NCBI GenBank assembly: GCA_046566145.1
Contig: JBKHXF010000008.1
Coordinates: 186,001 to 250,000 of the forward strand
From: JBKHXF01 sp046566145
GTDB taxonomy: Bacteria; Actinomycetota; Nitriliruptoria; Nitriliruptorales; Nitriliruptoraceae
Direction of reading: 5' to 3'
DNA length: 64,000 nucleotides
Position 1 is the stretch's first letter. The number at the start of each line of letters is the position of its first letter. Of this stretch, positions 45,962 through 53,072 are shown in pieces. The notes beneath the pieces are model-generated. The model saw nothing but the letters and a program-made list of their open reading frames with translations. It did no database searches and was not told the DNA's origin. The position numbers and the translations under genes are program-made.

Positions 45962-48037
45962 TCAGCGGCCCCGGCGGCGCAGCCAGGCGAGCCCGACCGC
46001 GACGAGCAGGACCGCCACCGGGCCGAGCACCCCGGCAGGTCGGCTCGGGTCCTCGACGTCGTCCACCGACACCAGCGGCGACAGCTCCACCGCCGGCGCG
46101 GTGTCGTCGGTGGCGACGAGGTACGGGTCCCCGATGACGCCCGTCCGGTCGCCCTCGACGTCCGCGAGCAGGTCCAGGTCGCTGAGCGTCCGGGCGGCCG
46201 CGAGGGTGCCGTCGGGCTCGCCGCCGACCACCAGCACGCGGCCCTCCCCGTCGGGCCGCGGCACCACGGCGAGCGTCCCGACGGGCGTGCCGGGCTCGGC
46301 GGCGAGGATCGGCACCCCGGGGTCCACGCCGGCCATCCGTCGTGCCGCATCACCGACGACGACCAGGTCGCCCTCGGGCAGGTCCGGCCCGCCGGCGTCC
46401 CCCGCCCCGTCGGTGCCATCGGAGCCCTCGGTCCCGTCCGCGTCCGCCGGCTCGGCGTCGACGTCGAGCACCTGGACCGGGTCGGCTCGCTCGCCGACGG
46501 CGCGACCGAGCGCGAGGGCGGTCTGCGCGGCGGCGAGCCGGAGGGTGGGGTCGTCGAGGTCCGCGAGGAGCGTGAGCGGGGTGTCGGGGCCGGCTGGGAG
46601 GCCCGGCAGGTCGCCGAGGCGGTCGGGCCCACCGTCGTCCGGATCGCCCGTGACGGCCGTGGTGGTCGTGACCGTCACGGTGGACGCGGGGAGGACCCGC
46701 ACCTGCGCGGACGCCGCCGACGGGGTGCCGCAGGCCTCGCCGGTCAGGGCGACGTCGACGCGCAGACCGAGGACCGGTCGACGCGTGCTGAGCTCGACCG
46801 GCTCGGCGCGCAGCGTGACGGGGCCGGCGCCGGCGGCGCCGAGGTCCCCGCTCGCGACCTCCGTCCCGTCGAGCAGCAGCACGATGCGGCTCGCCTCCCG
46901 GTCGACCACCGGGGCGACGTCGAGGTCGAGCGAGAGCTCGAGGCTGCCGACCCGCTGAGGACCGACGGGGAGCCCGAGGGGTGCCACCAGCAGCGTGGAA
47001 CCGCTGCCGGCGGCGACGAGGTCCTCGGCGACGAGCGCTCCCAGCGTCGCCCTGCCATCGACCCACGGGGCGGCGGACGGCTCCACGGGGGCGTCCTGGA
47101 CGGCGAGCACGTCCGTGGCGACGGATGCGAGGGCCGCCGGCGCGAGGAGCACGGCGGCGAGGCGTTCGAGGTCGTCGCCGGCCCCCCGCAGCGTCAGGGT
47201 CGGTCGGCCCTCGGCGAGCGCGACCTGCATCCGACCGGGGTCGGCGCTGGCCTCCACGGCCACGGCGACGTCGGCGTCGGCCGCGTCGGGCACCAGCACG
47301 GGCAACGCGGCGTCGGAGGCGGTCCAACGGCCGAGCTGCCAGGCGACGTCGACGGCTGCCTGCACGAACGCCGGGTCGTCCGACCCCGGTGCGGCCGGGA
47401 CGTCGAGGGCGATGGTGCGCGGCCCGGTGACGTCGGGCTCGTCGCCCGAGGCCCCGGACGGGGCGTCGGCCGCAGGCGGGACCAGCAGCCGCCGGATGTC
47501 CGCGAGTCGGAGGGGGCCGGCTGCGGGTTCGATCCGGACCGACGACGCCGCCGCGTCGATCGTGATGCCCTCGGTCGGGGTGCAGTCACCGTCGGGGGGC
47601 GGCGCGTCGAGCCGGACCTCGAGGTCCAGGGCGCCGCTGCCGACGAGGGCCGCCGGCACCTCGCTGACGAGGATGGCCCCGGGGGCGCTCTGTGCGCTGA
47701 GCCGTGCCGTCTCCACGAGCTCACCGGCGGACCGCACCGAGATGGACGTCCCGGCCGGCAGGCCCGGCGGGTGGGTGAACCGGATGGCGACCTCCGCCGG
47801 CGCCGGCGCGTTGCCGGGAGGCAGCGGCACGCGGAGACGCAGCGCGCCGTTCGGACCGAGCACCTCGAGGGTGTCTCGCCCGGTCAGCGTCGCGAGGTCC
47901 ACGACGACCTCCGACGGCGACGCGGCGGGCTGCGCGGCCGCCGGCGCGGACAGAAGGCCGACGAGCAGCGCCAGCGCACCGACGCGACGCGCCGCACGGG
48001 ACGCGCGGAGGCCGGGTCGGCGGGTCAGGGGCGGCAC
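45962..48037 (-). CDS. BcsB-like secreted, membrane-anchored protein
   Basis: A 691-residue protein with a signal peptide (ALALLVGLLSAPAAAQPAA), a very large extracytoplasmic part and a C-terminal membrane helix (GVLGPVAVLLVAVGLAWLRRRGR, about residues 668-690). The arrangement and stretches such as RFTHPPGLPAGTSISV and AGELVETARLSAQ resemble BcsB, the periplasmic partner of cellulose synthase that carries carbohydrate-binding and flavodoxin-like modules. No BcsA-type glycosyltransferase is in the window. The BcsB link is moderate; an alternative is a general surface protein. An acidic threonine/glycine linker (DGTEGSDGTDGAGDAGG) is notable. The GTG at 48037 is a reasonable start. Confidence 0.6.
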   Translation of the reverse strand: MPPLTRRPGLRASRAARRVGALALLVGLLSAPAAAQPAASPSEVVVDLATLTGRDTLEVLGPNGALRLRVPLPPGNAPAPAEVAIRFTHPPGLPAGTSISVRSAGELVETARLSAQSAPGAILVSEVPAALVGSGALDLEVRLDAPPPDGDCTPTEGITIDAAASSVRIEPAAGPLRLADIRRLLVPPAADAPSGASGDEPDVTGPRTIALDVPAAPGSDDPAFVQAAVDVAWQLGRWTASDAALPVLVPDAADADVAVAVEASADPGRMQVALAEGRPTLTLRGAGDDLERLAAVLLAPAALASVATDVLAVQDAPVEPSAAPWVDGRATLGALVAEDLVAAGSGSTLLVAPLGLPVGPQRVGSLELSLDLDVAPVVDREASRIVLLLDGTEVASGDLGAAGAGPVTLRAEPVELSTRRPVLGLRVDVALTGEACGTPSAASAQVRVLPASTVTVTTTTAVTGDPDDGGPDRLGDLPGLPAGPDTPLTLLADLDDPTLRLAAAQTALALGRAVGERADPVQVLDVDAEPADADGTEGSDGTDGAGDAGGPDLPEGDLVVVGDAARRMAGVDPGVPILAAEPGTPVGTLAVVPRPDGEGRVLVVGGEPDGTLAAARTLSDLDLLADVEGDRTGVIGDPYLVATDDTAPAVELSPLVSVDDVEDPSRPAGVLGPVAVLLVAVGLAWLRRRGR

Positions 48038-48076
48038 CCTGCACGTCCTCGTGTCGTTGGCGAGCGGGCCGGGCAG

Positions 48077-48082
48077 ATGCTA
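48077..48082 (-). promoter_or_regulatory. Possible -10 (TAGCAT) of the BcsB-like gene
   Basis: TAGCAT on the minus strand lies about 40 bases before the GTG. The rest of the 232-bp divergent spacer to the cupredoxin gene shows no gene or repeat. Confidence 0.35.
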
Positions 48083-48269
48083 CTCAGCCGCGGATCACCG
48101 CCCGGATCGGCCCCCTGCAGCCGTGCAGGCCGCCGGTCCGCCCGCGACGCCAGCCCGAACGACCTGCGAGGACGGCCGGCCCGGCCCCGCGCGACCGCAG
48201 CGCCGCGCCGTTCGAGGCACCCTCGCCCCGCGTCCCCGCCACGCGTCCTCGGATCAGGAGTCCCCCACG

Positions 48270-48656
48270 GTGTCACGATCAGCGTCCCGCGCGGTCCAGC
48301 GGCCCCGCTGGTCGGTCACCCTCCTGGCGGCGAGCGCCGTGGCGGCGTCGGCGCTCCCGGTGTCGACGTCCACGTCGCGGGTCGTGATGGACGACTTCTC
48401 GTACGCGCCGGCGGTCGTCCGCATCCCAGCGGACTCGCTCGACACGGTGGTGCTGCTCGACAACGTCGGTGAGGCACCGCACGAGTTCAACGTCGAGGGC
48501 CTCCCCGACGGGACCAGGATCCACCTGCTTCTGTTCCCCGAGACCGTGGACGTCCCGTACGGCCTGCCCCCCGTCCCGGCGGGCGAGTACCGCATCGTCT
48601 GCACGCTGCCCGGGCACGAGGCCGCGGGGATGGTGGGGACGCTCGTGGTCGGCTGA
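48270..48656 (+). CDS. Secreted cupredoxin (plastocyanin/azurin-like)
   Basis: A 128-residue small blue copper-type protein. The signal segment is VTLLAASAVAASALPVS. The copper ligands are in the normal order: a histidine in EAPHEFNVEG, a cysteine and histidine in YRIVCTLPGHEAAGM, and the axial methionine in GHEAAGM. FSYAPAVVRIPA and GTLVVG are the framing strands. It probably shuttles electrons outside the membrane. The partner is unknown. The GTG at 48270 has AGGAG upstream. Confidence 0.88.
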   Translation: MSRSASRAVQRPRWSVTLLAASAVAASALPVSTSTSRVVMDDFSYAPAVVRIPADSLDTVVLLDNVGEAPHEFNVEGLPDGTRIHLLLFPETVDVPYGLPPVPAGEYRIVCTLPGHEAAGMVGTLVVG

Positions 48657-48757
48657 CGGAGCGGCTCACGAGCCCCAGCACGAGCAGGCCGACGGCGGGT
48701 GCGGTGGGCGCTGACGGCTCCTCGGTGCGCCGCTCCCGCGCCTGGCGCGCGCCACTG

Positions 48758-48783
48758 GCCGGGCACGCGTCTGCGTGCCCGGC
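48758..48783. terminator. Terminator hairpin between cupredoxin and DUF222/HNH genes
   Basis: GCCGGGCACGC (48758-48768) pairs perfectly with GCGTGCCCGGC (48773-48783) around a GTCT loop, between two convergent genes. Confidence 0.7.
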
Positions 48784-48856
48784 GAGCGGGTGTGGTGGGA
48801 GGTCGAGGTGGGTGACGCGGTGCGCAGCCTGCGGTTCGGTCGACGGTGGGCGCGGT

Positions 48857-50149
48857 TCAGTCGGCGGGGTCGCCGTCGCGTGGGAGGCGTGTGGGTTCGC
48901 GGGGTGGCCGCCGGCGCCGTCGGAGCCTCGTGGCCTTCGGCACGGAGGTGGCTCGGAGGGCGCCGGTCGGTGAGGTGATCGTGACGGTCCGGCTGTCGGG
49001 GTCGAGGGTGATGTGCCAGCCGTGGTCGTGGTGGGCGCGGTGGTGACGTCGGCAGAGGGCGACGAGGTTGCCGTCCTCGTGTTGGCCGCGGTGTGAGCGG
49101 TAGCGGAGGTGGTGCAGGTCGGTCCAGGCGATGGGTCGGTCGCAGCCGGGCCAGCGGCAGCCGCCGTCGACCGCGCCGATCGCCACGCGGGCCTCGGTGG
49201 GGATGGCGTCGGTGGTGGAGGAGACGGCGAGGGGCCGCATCCCGTCGCGCAGCACCACCCGCATCCGTGCGTCGAGGCTCAGCCGTTCGATGGTGCGGCG
49301 GGTCAGCCAGCCGCCGGCGCCGGGCAGCCGGCCTTCGAGCCGGCCGATCAGCGTCTGCTCCGGGTCAGCCAGGTCGGCCAGGTCGACGTGGACCACCAGC
49401 GACGGACGGGCACGTCCCGACCCACCGCCGGCGAGAGCCGTCAGGCACAGCTCCACGAGCGCGGCGGCGCGCTGCCGGGCCCGGGTGACCGCGCCGACCT
49501 TCCGGCCGTTCTCCGGCGGGTCGGCCTTCGCGTCGAGGGCGGCGACGACGGTGGCGGTGTCGGCGGCGGTGAGCTCCCCGAACAGCCGCGACCGGCCGTG
49601 CAGCAGGTCGGGTTGGATCGCGAGCCACGACCCGCAGGCGTCCTGCCGCTCCGCCGAACGCTCCAGCGAGCCAGACGTGCGGAGCTGTTCGACGAGGTCG
49701 ACCAGCATCCGGTCGACCTGGTCCGCGTCCGCCGCAGCCAACGTCTCGACCTCGCCGCGCAGCGCATCGTCCAGGGCGACCAACTGGGCCGCGTTGCACC
49801 GCGACGTCTCCGAGACCAACAGCCGGACCTGGGACCAGCGCAGGATCCGCCGGCGCCACAACCACATCACCGCGGGACATGCGGTGATCAGCCGGGCCGC
49901 ACGCACGTAGGACCGGCCCTCGCTGCTGGTGACACCCAGCGCGGCGAGGACGGTCTCGAGCGACGCCCGCTCGACGGCCTCCGCGGCGCAGGTCGCGATC
50001 GCCTCGACCGTGGCCGCGACGACGTTCATCAGCGCCACCTCGGCCGCGTCGACCTCCGAGAACAGGGTGTGGAGCGTGTCGGCGCACGCGGTCAACGTCG
50101 GCGCGTCGGGGCCGCCGAGGGTGGTGGGGAGCGTCACGTTCGAGTGCAT
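48857..50149 (-). CDS. DUF222 / HNH endonuclease (13E12-type) protein
   Basis: A 430-residue actinobacterial protein with a helical DUF222 region (about residues 20-310) and a C-terminal HNH domain. The HNH part reads GGCRWPGCDRPIAWTDLHHL then HEDGNLVALCRRHHRAHHDH, with the CxxC...CxxHH metal site and HH catalytic pair intact. A short arginine-rich tail follows. Members form multi-copy 13E12 families in mycobacteria; their function is not settled. Some are known to be under LexA control. Here a perfect 24-bp LexA-type palindrome lies upstream and the ATG is six bases after TAAAGT, so it is leaderless and probably damage-inducible. Confidence 0.92.
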   Translation of the reverse strand: MHSNVTLPTTLGGPDAPTLTACADTLHTLFSEVDAAEVALMNVVAATVEAIATCAAEAVERASLETVLAALGVTSSEGRSYVRAARLITACPAVMWLWRRRILRWSQVRLLVSETSRCNAAQLVALDDALRGEVETLAAADADQVDRMLVDLVEQLRTSGSLERSAERQDACGSWLAIQPDLLHGRSRLFGELTAADTATVVAALDAKADPPENGRKVGAVTRARQRAAALVELCLTALAGGGSGRARPSLVVHVDLADLADPEQTLIGRLEGRLPGAGGWLTRRTIERLSLDARMRVVLRDGMRPLAVSSTTDAIPTEARVAIGAVDGGCRWPGCDRPIAWTDLHHLRYRSHRGQHEDGNLVALCRRHHRAHHDHGWHITLDPDSRTVTITSPTGALRATSVPKATRLRRRRRPPREPTRLPRDGDPAD

Positions 50150-50155
50150 GGAGGC

Positions 50156-50161
50156 ACTTTA
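50156..50161 (-). promoter_or_regulatory. Leaderless promoter -10 (TAAAGT) of the DUF222/HNH gene
   Basis: TAAAGT, six bases, then ATG on the minus strand. It is unusually AT-rich for this window. Confidence 0.6.
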
Positions 50162-50176
50162 GGTCGACGGTGCGAC

Positions 50177-50200
50177 ATGGTCGAACACATGTTCGACCAT
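50177..50200. promoter_or_regulatory. LexA (SOS) box upstream of the DUF222/HNH gene
   Basis: ATGGTCGAACA-CA-TGTTCGACCAT is a perfect 24-bp palindrome with the core CGAAC-N4-GTTCG. It lies 15 bases upstream of the -10, over the expected -35. Confidence 0.8.
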
Positions 50201-50219
50201 GCTGTGGACAGGTGCACCC

Positions 50220-50295
50220 ACCGCGCCGGCGGTGTGCACGACACCACCCGCACGACCCGACAGGACGACCGACCGCGCCGGCGGTGTGCACGACA
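50220..50295. repeat. Two 24-bp direct repeats with 52-bp period
   Basis: Identical 24-base copies at 50220-50243 and 50272-50295 start ACCGCGCCGGCGGTGTGCAC and end GACA. They lie between the SOS box and the end of the HugZ-like gene. There are only two copies, and the intervening bases are less conserved. No gene covers them convincingly. Confidence 0.7.
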
Positions 50296-50408
50296 AGACA
50301 CGCGCCGCCCGGCCGGCCGGACCCGCCAAGCCGGCGGCCGCCCAGCCGGCCCAGTCCTGGTCGGGACACCTCAGCCCCGCAGCCGCGCAGCCCTTCGGGG
50401 TCAGCCGC

Positions 50409-51221
50409 TCAGAGCCCCACGGCCCGGCTCAGCGCGACCATCGCGTCGCGGGCCTCCGCGGCGTCGTCGAGCACCCGGTCGAACCCGATGCGGCCGAACG
50501 CGAGCCCGGGCCGCTCCCCCGGCGCCGGCGGCGCGAGATCGATGCGGACCTCGAAGCCGTACCGGTCGCACGACGTCATGACGACGTCCGTGACCTCGCC
50601 GTCGACGGGCAGGAGCGCGTCGACGTAGCCGCGCAGCGCGTCCGCGTGGTCGTCGTTCATGTGCTCGACGATGCGCGCCTCGGCGGGCGCGACGGGGTCG
50701 GGCTCGGCGGTGGCGTAGGCTGCGGGGTCGACCCATCCCATCTCCCCGAAGCCGCGCACGTACCGGATCGCCTCGACCTCGAGGCGGTGCACGGTGAAGT
50801 CGGGGAACCGGGCCCAGAACGCCTCCGGGTGCACGGCGAGGTAGGCCTCGAGGGCGGCGGCCTGGGCGTCGTCGCCCTCGACGGTGGCGAGGGTGCCCAC
50901 GAGCGTGGCCCGGGCGGCGGCGAGCCGGCCGGCGCCGTCACCGCCGGCGGTCACCAGCAGCGACGCGCGGGGGTCGGCGGCGAGGTTGCGGGCGTGCTCC
51001 GCCATCGACGACATGGACACGAGCGGGGTGCCGACGCCGTCGAGCGCGAAGGTCACGACGGAGCCGAACGGGTAGCCGACGGGGTCGAGCGCGATCGTGG
51101 AGAGCGACCCGGAGGTCTGGCCGGCGACGAGCGTGCGGGCTCGCTCCGCCGGGCTCGGTGTGCGGGCGCCATCGGCGACGTGCGTGGGTGGGCCGCCCCG
51201 GCTGTGGGGGTCGTCAGACAT
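50409..51221 (-). CDS. HugZ-like split-barrel protein with DUF2470 domain
   Basis: A 270-residue protein. An N-terminal FMN-binding split-barrel (pyridoxamine oxidase-like) runs to about residue 160 (LSTIALDPVGYPFGSVVTFA and LVSMSSMAEHARNLAADPRA, then SLLV). A C-terminal DUF2470 domain (IVEHMNDDHADALRGYVDAL, TSCDRYGFEVRID) follows, the layout of HugZ haem-utilisation proteins and plant GluBP. Haem binding or degradation is possible but unproven. Its ATG overlaps the msrB stop by eight bases, so msrB and this gene form an operon. An MhuD-like haem oxygenase gene is 1.4 kb away. Confidence 0.83.
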   Translation of the reverse strand: MSDDPHSRGGPPTHVADGARTPSPAERARTLVAGQTSGSLSTIALDPVGYPFGSVVTFALDGVGTPLVSMSSMAEHARNLAADPRASLLVTAGGDGAGRLAAARATLVGTLATVEGDDAQAAALEAYLAVHPEAFWARFPDFTVHRLEVEAIRYVRGFGEMGWVDPAAYATAEPDPVAPAEARIVEHMNDDHADALRGYVDALLPVDGEVTDVVMTSCDRYGFEVRIDLAPPAPGERPGLAFGRIGFDRVLDDAAEARDAMVALSRAVGL

Positions 51222-51645
51222 CGCTGGCCCCGGGGACGACCTCGGACCCGTCGGCCGGCTCGAACACCATCGCGGCGGAGTTCATGCAGAACCGCTGCCC
51301 GGTGGGCGCGGGACCGTCACCGAACACGTGCCCGAGGTGGCCGTGACAGGCGGCGCAGTGCACCTCGGTGCGGGGAAGCAGGAGCTTGAAGTCGCGCTTC
51401 GTGCCGACCGCGTCGGGCTCGACCGGGCGGGTGAACGACGGCCACCCGGTGCCGGAGTCGAACTTGTCGGCCGAGGAGAACAGCGGCGCGTCGCAGCCGG
51501 CGCAGCGGAACGTGCCGGCACGCTTCTCGCCGTCCAGCGGACCGCTGCCGGCGGCCTCGGTGGCCTGACGACGCAGGACCACGTACTGGGTGGGGCTGAG
51601 GCGCTGCTTCCACTCGGACTCGGACATCTCGACGCGGCTGGCCAC
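51214..51645 (-). CDS. msrB: Peptide methionine-R-sulfoxide reductase MsrB
   Basis: A 143-residue enzyme that reduces the R form of methionine sulfoxide in proteins. The structural zinc cysteines are in TFRCAGCDAPLF and EVHCAACHGHLGHVFGDGP, SGTGWPSFTRPVE is the substrate region, and the catalytic cysteine is in GQRFCMNSAAMVFEP. All are intact. The GTG at 51645 has GAGGA upstream; an internal ATG at 51627 would lose only six residues. First gene of a pair with the HugZ-like gene. Confidence 0.95.
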   Translation of the reverse strand: MASRVEMSESEWKQRLSPTQYVVLRRQATEAAGSGPLDGEKRAGTFRCAGCDAPLFSSADKFDSGTGWPSFTRPVEPDAVGTKRDFKLLLPRTEVHCAACHGHLGHVFGDGPAPTGQRFCMNSAAMVFEPADGSEVVPGASDV

Positions 51646-51706
51646 GGGGTTCCTCACGCTCGGGCGGTACGGGGAGGGTGCCCGAGGTTCGTCGCGGGCG
51701 AGACGG

Positions 51707-51738
51707 CGGAGGGGCCCCGCGGTCGCGGGGCCCCTCCG
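51707..51738 (-). terminator. Terminator hairpin after the secreted protein gene
   Basis: A 15-bp stem (51707-51721 with 51724-51738) and a GT loop lie directly after the stop of the gene that starts at 52529, isolating it from msrB. Confidence 0.75.
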
Positions 51739-51761
51739 GTGCTGCCGGTCGTGCGGACGTG

Positions 51762-52529
51762 TCAGCAGGGCGCGTCGGCGTCCTCGCTCGGGATGACGAA
51801 CGGGTCGGCGGAGAGGTTCGAGATGGTGTCGAGCGGCATCGCCGAGGAGGTGAAGAACGCCGACGGGGCCGCTGAGCCGAACCCACCGAAGAGGTTGGTG
51901 CCCGTCTCGATCACCGAGCACTGGGTGACGTCGAGGAGCTCCGCGGGGACCGGGATGGTGATGGTCCGGGTGCCCGGGTCGAAGTCGGCGGTGACCAGGG
52001 CGAGCTCCTTGCAGGTGGTGACGTTCGCCGCGGTGTCGTCGGTGGTGCAGTCGCCGCGGATCGAGAAGGGCGCCTGGCCCGGGTCGCGCGGCAGCTTGCC
52101 GTTCGCCGGGTCGCACTGGCCCGAGGTCGGGTCGCAGGCGCCGCGGGAGTAGTTGAGGAACTTGCCGTCGAGCTCGACGAACTCGCCGTCGACGAGGAGG
52201 TTCAGCGTGTAGCGGGTGCCCTCCGGCACGCCACCGTTCCCGGGCAGGAAGGTGACCTCCATCGTGAACTCCACCGTCTCGCCGCCGTCGGCGACGCGGA
52301 CGCCGGCGGAGACGATGTCCTGGCCGAGCAGGTGACCGACCTGCGCGAACTCCGGGCTCGGGTCGACGGCCTCGCCCCAGTCGCCGATCTCGTCGGTGGC
52401 GAGCTCGAAGGCGTCGGTCTCCGCGGTGATGGGCGCGCCGGGGCCGGCGGCGACGGTGGTCGCGGGCGCGGCGGCGATGGTGCCGGTCGCGAGGGTGGCT
52501 GCGGCGAGCAGCGCGAGTCGGGTGCGCAC
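51762..52529 (-). CDS. Secreted protein of unknown function
   Basis: Unrecognised 255-residue protein with a clean signal peptide (LALLAAATLATGTIAAAPA). The mature part is acidic and looks all-beta: FELATDEIGDWGEAVDPSPE, DIVSAGVRVADGGETVEFTM then EVTFLPGN, and YTLNLLVDGEF. Five mature-part cysteines (in GACDPTSGQCDP, RGDCTTDD, VTTCKELAL, VTQCSVIE) plus a terminal cysteine could form disulphides. It is monocistronic, with a GGAGG before the GTG at 52529 and a strong terminator behind it. Confidence 0.75.
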   Translation of the reverse strand: MRTRLALLAAATLATGTIAAAPATTVAAGPGAPITAETDAFELATDEIGDWGEAVDPSPEFAQVGHLLGQDIVSAGVRVADGGETVEFTMEVTFLPGNGGVPEGTRYTLNLLVDGEFVELDGKFLNYSRGACDPTSGQCDPANGKLPRDPGQAPFSIRGDCTTDDTAANVTTCKELALVTADFDPGTRTITIPVPAELLDVTQCSVIETGTNLFGGFGSAAPSAFFTSSAMPLDTISNLSADPFVIPSEDADAPC

Positions 52530-52660
52530 GGACGTCCTCCGGGGTGTCGTCTGGTTTCCTCAGGTGGCGGTTTCGCCGTCCGGCCGGCCGGTTCCTGCCC
52601 GGTCCAGCGAGGTGTGCGGACGCGAACCGCTCGGACCGGCACCGACCCGGAGGAGTCCGC

Positions 52661-52987
52661 GTGGGCGACGTCGTCGTGAAGATCAACCAGCTCGAGGTCG
52701 AGCCCGGGAAGGGCGACGTCCTCGAGGAGCGGTTCGGGTCGCGGTTGCGCCGCATCGAGGCGGAGGGGTTCCTCGGCTGGGAGCTGCTGCGTCCGACCGA
52801 CGAGGGGCAGCCGTACCTCGCGATCACCCGCTGGGAGTCCGAGGCGGCGTTCGATGCCTGGCGCAACGGGCCGGCGTTCCACGAGGGCCACAAGCACGCC
52901 CCGGAGGGCAAGGAGCCCGTGGCGCGCACGGCCGGCCTGCTCAGCTACGAGGTCGCCGTCGTGCGCCCCGTGGACGAGGGTGCCTGA
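52661..52987 (+). CDS. MhuD-like haem-degrading monooxygenase (ABM fold)
   Basis: A 108-residue ferredoxin-like protein of the antibiotic-biosynthesis-monooxygenase family. It closely resembles Mycobacterium tuberculosis MhuD: VVVKINQLEVEPGKGDVLEE, then RFGSRLRRIEAEGFLGWELL, TRWESEAAFDAWRNGPAF, and the closing segment up to AGLLSYEVAVVRP. Asn9, a Trp and a His in the MhuD haem-site positions are present, in KIN, AFDAWRNGP and the following HEGHKH. It would open haem to release iron. The GTG at 52661 has GGAGGAG upstream. No haem transporter is adjacent. Confidence 0.85.
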   Translation: MGDVVVKINQLEVEPGKGDVLEERFGSRLRRIEAEGFLGWELLRPTDEGQPYLAITRWESEAAFDAWRNGPAFHEGHKHAPEGKEPVARTAGLLSYEVAVVRPVDEGA

Positions 52988-53020
52988 GGGCCCGACGCGG
53001 ACCCCGCTCCGGCAGGGACG

Positions 53021-53040
53021 GGACCGCTCGACGTCGAAGG
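53021..53040 (+). promoter_or_regulatory. 20-base element before the subtilase gene
   Basis: Bases 53021-53040 match 36131-36150 (in the lipase-like/LVIVD divergent promoter) at 18 of 20 positions and share the TCGACGTCGAAGG core. The element ends about 32 bases before the TTG start, within the promoter. Confidence 0.45.
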
Positions 53041-53072
53041 ACACCGGCACCCCCGAACACGGATGTGCCGCC

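Noticed and set aside
50220..50295. CRISPR-like repeats
   Set aside because: Only two units, no spacer series, no leader and no cas genes.
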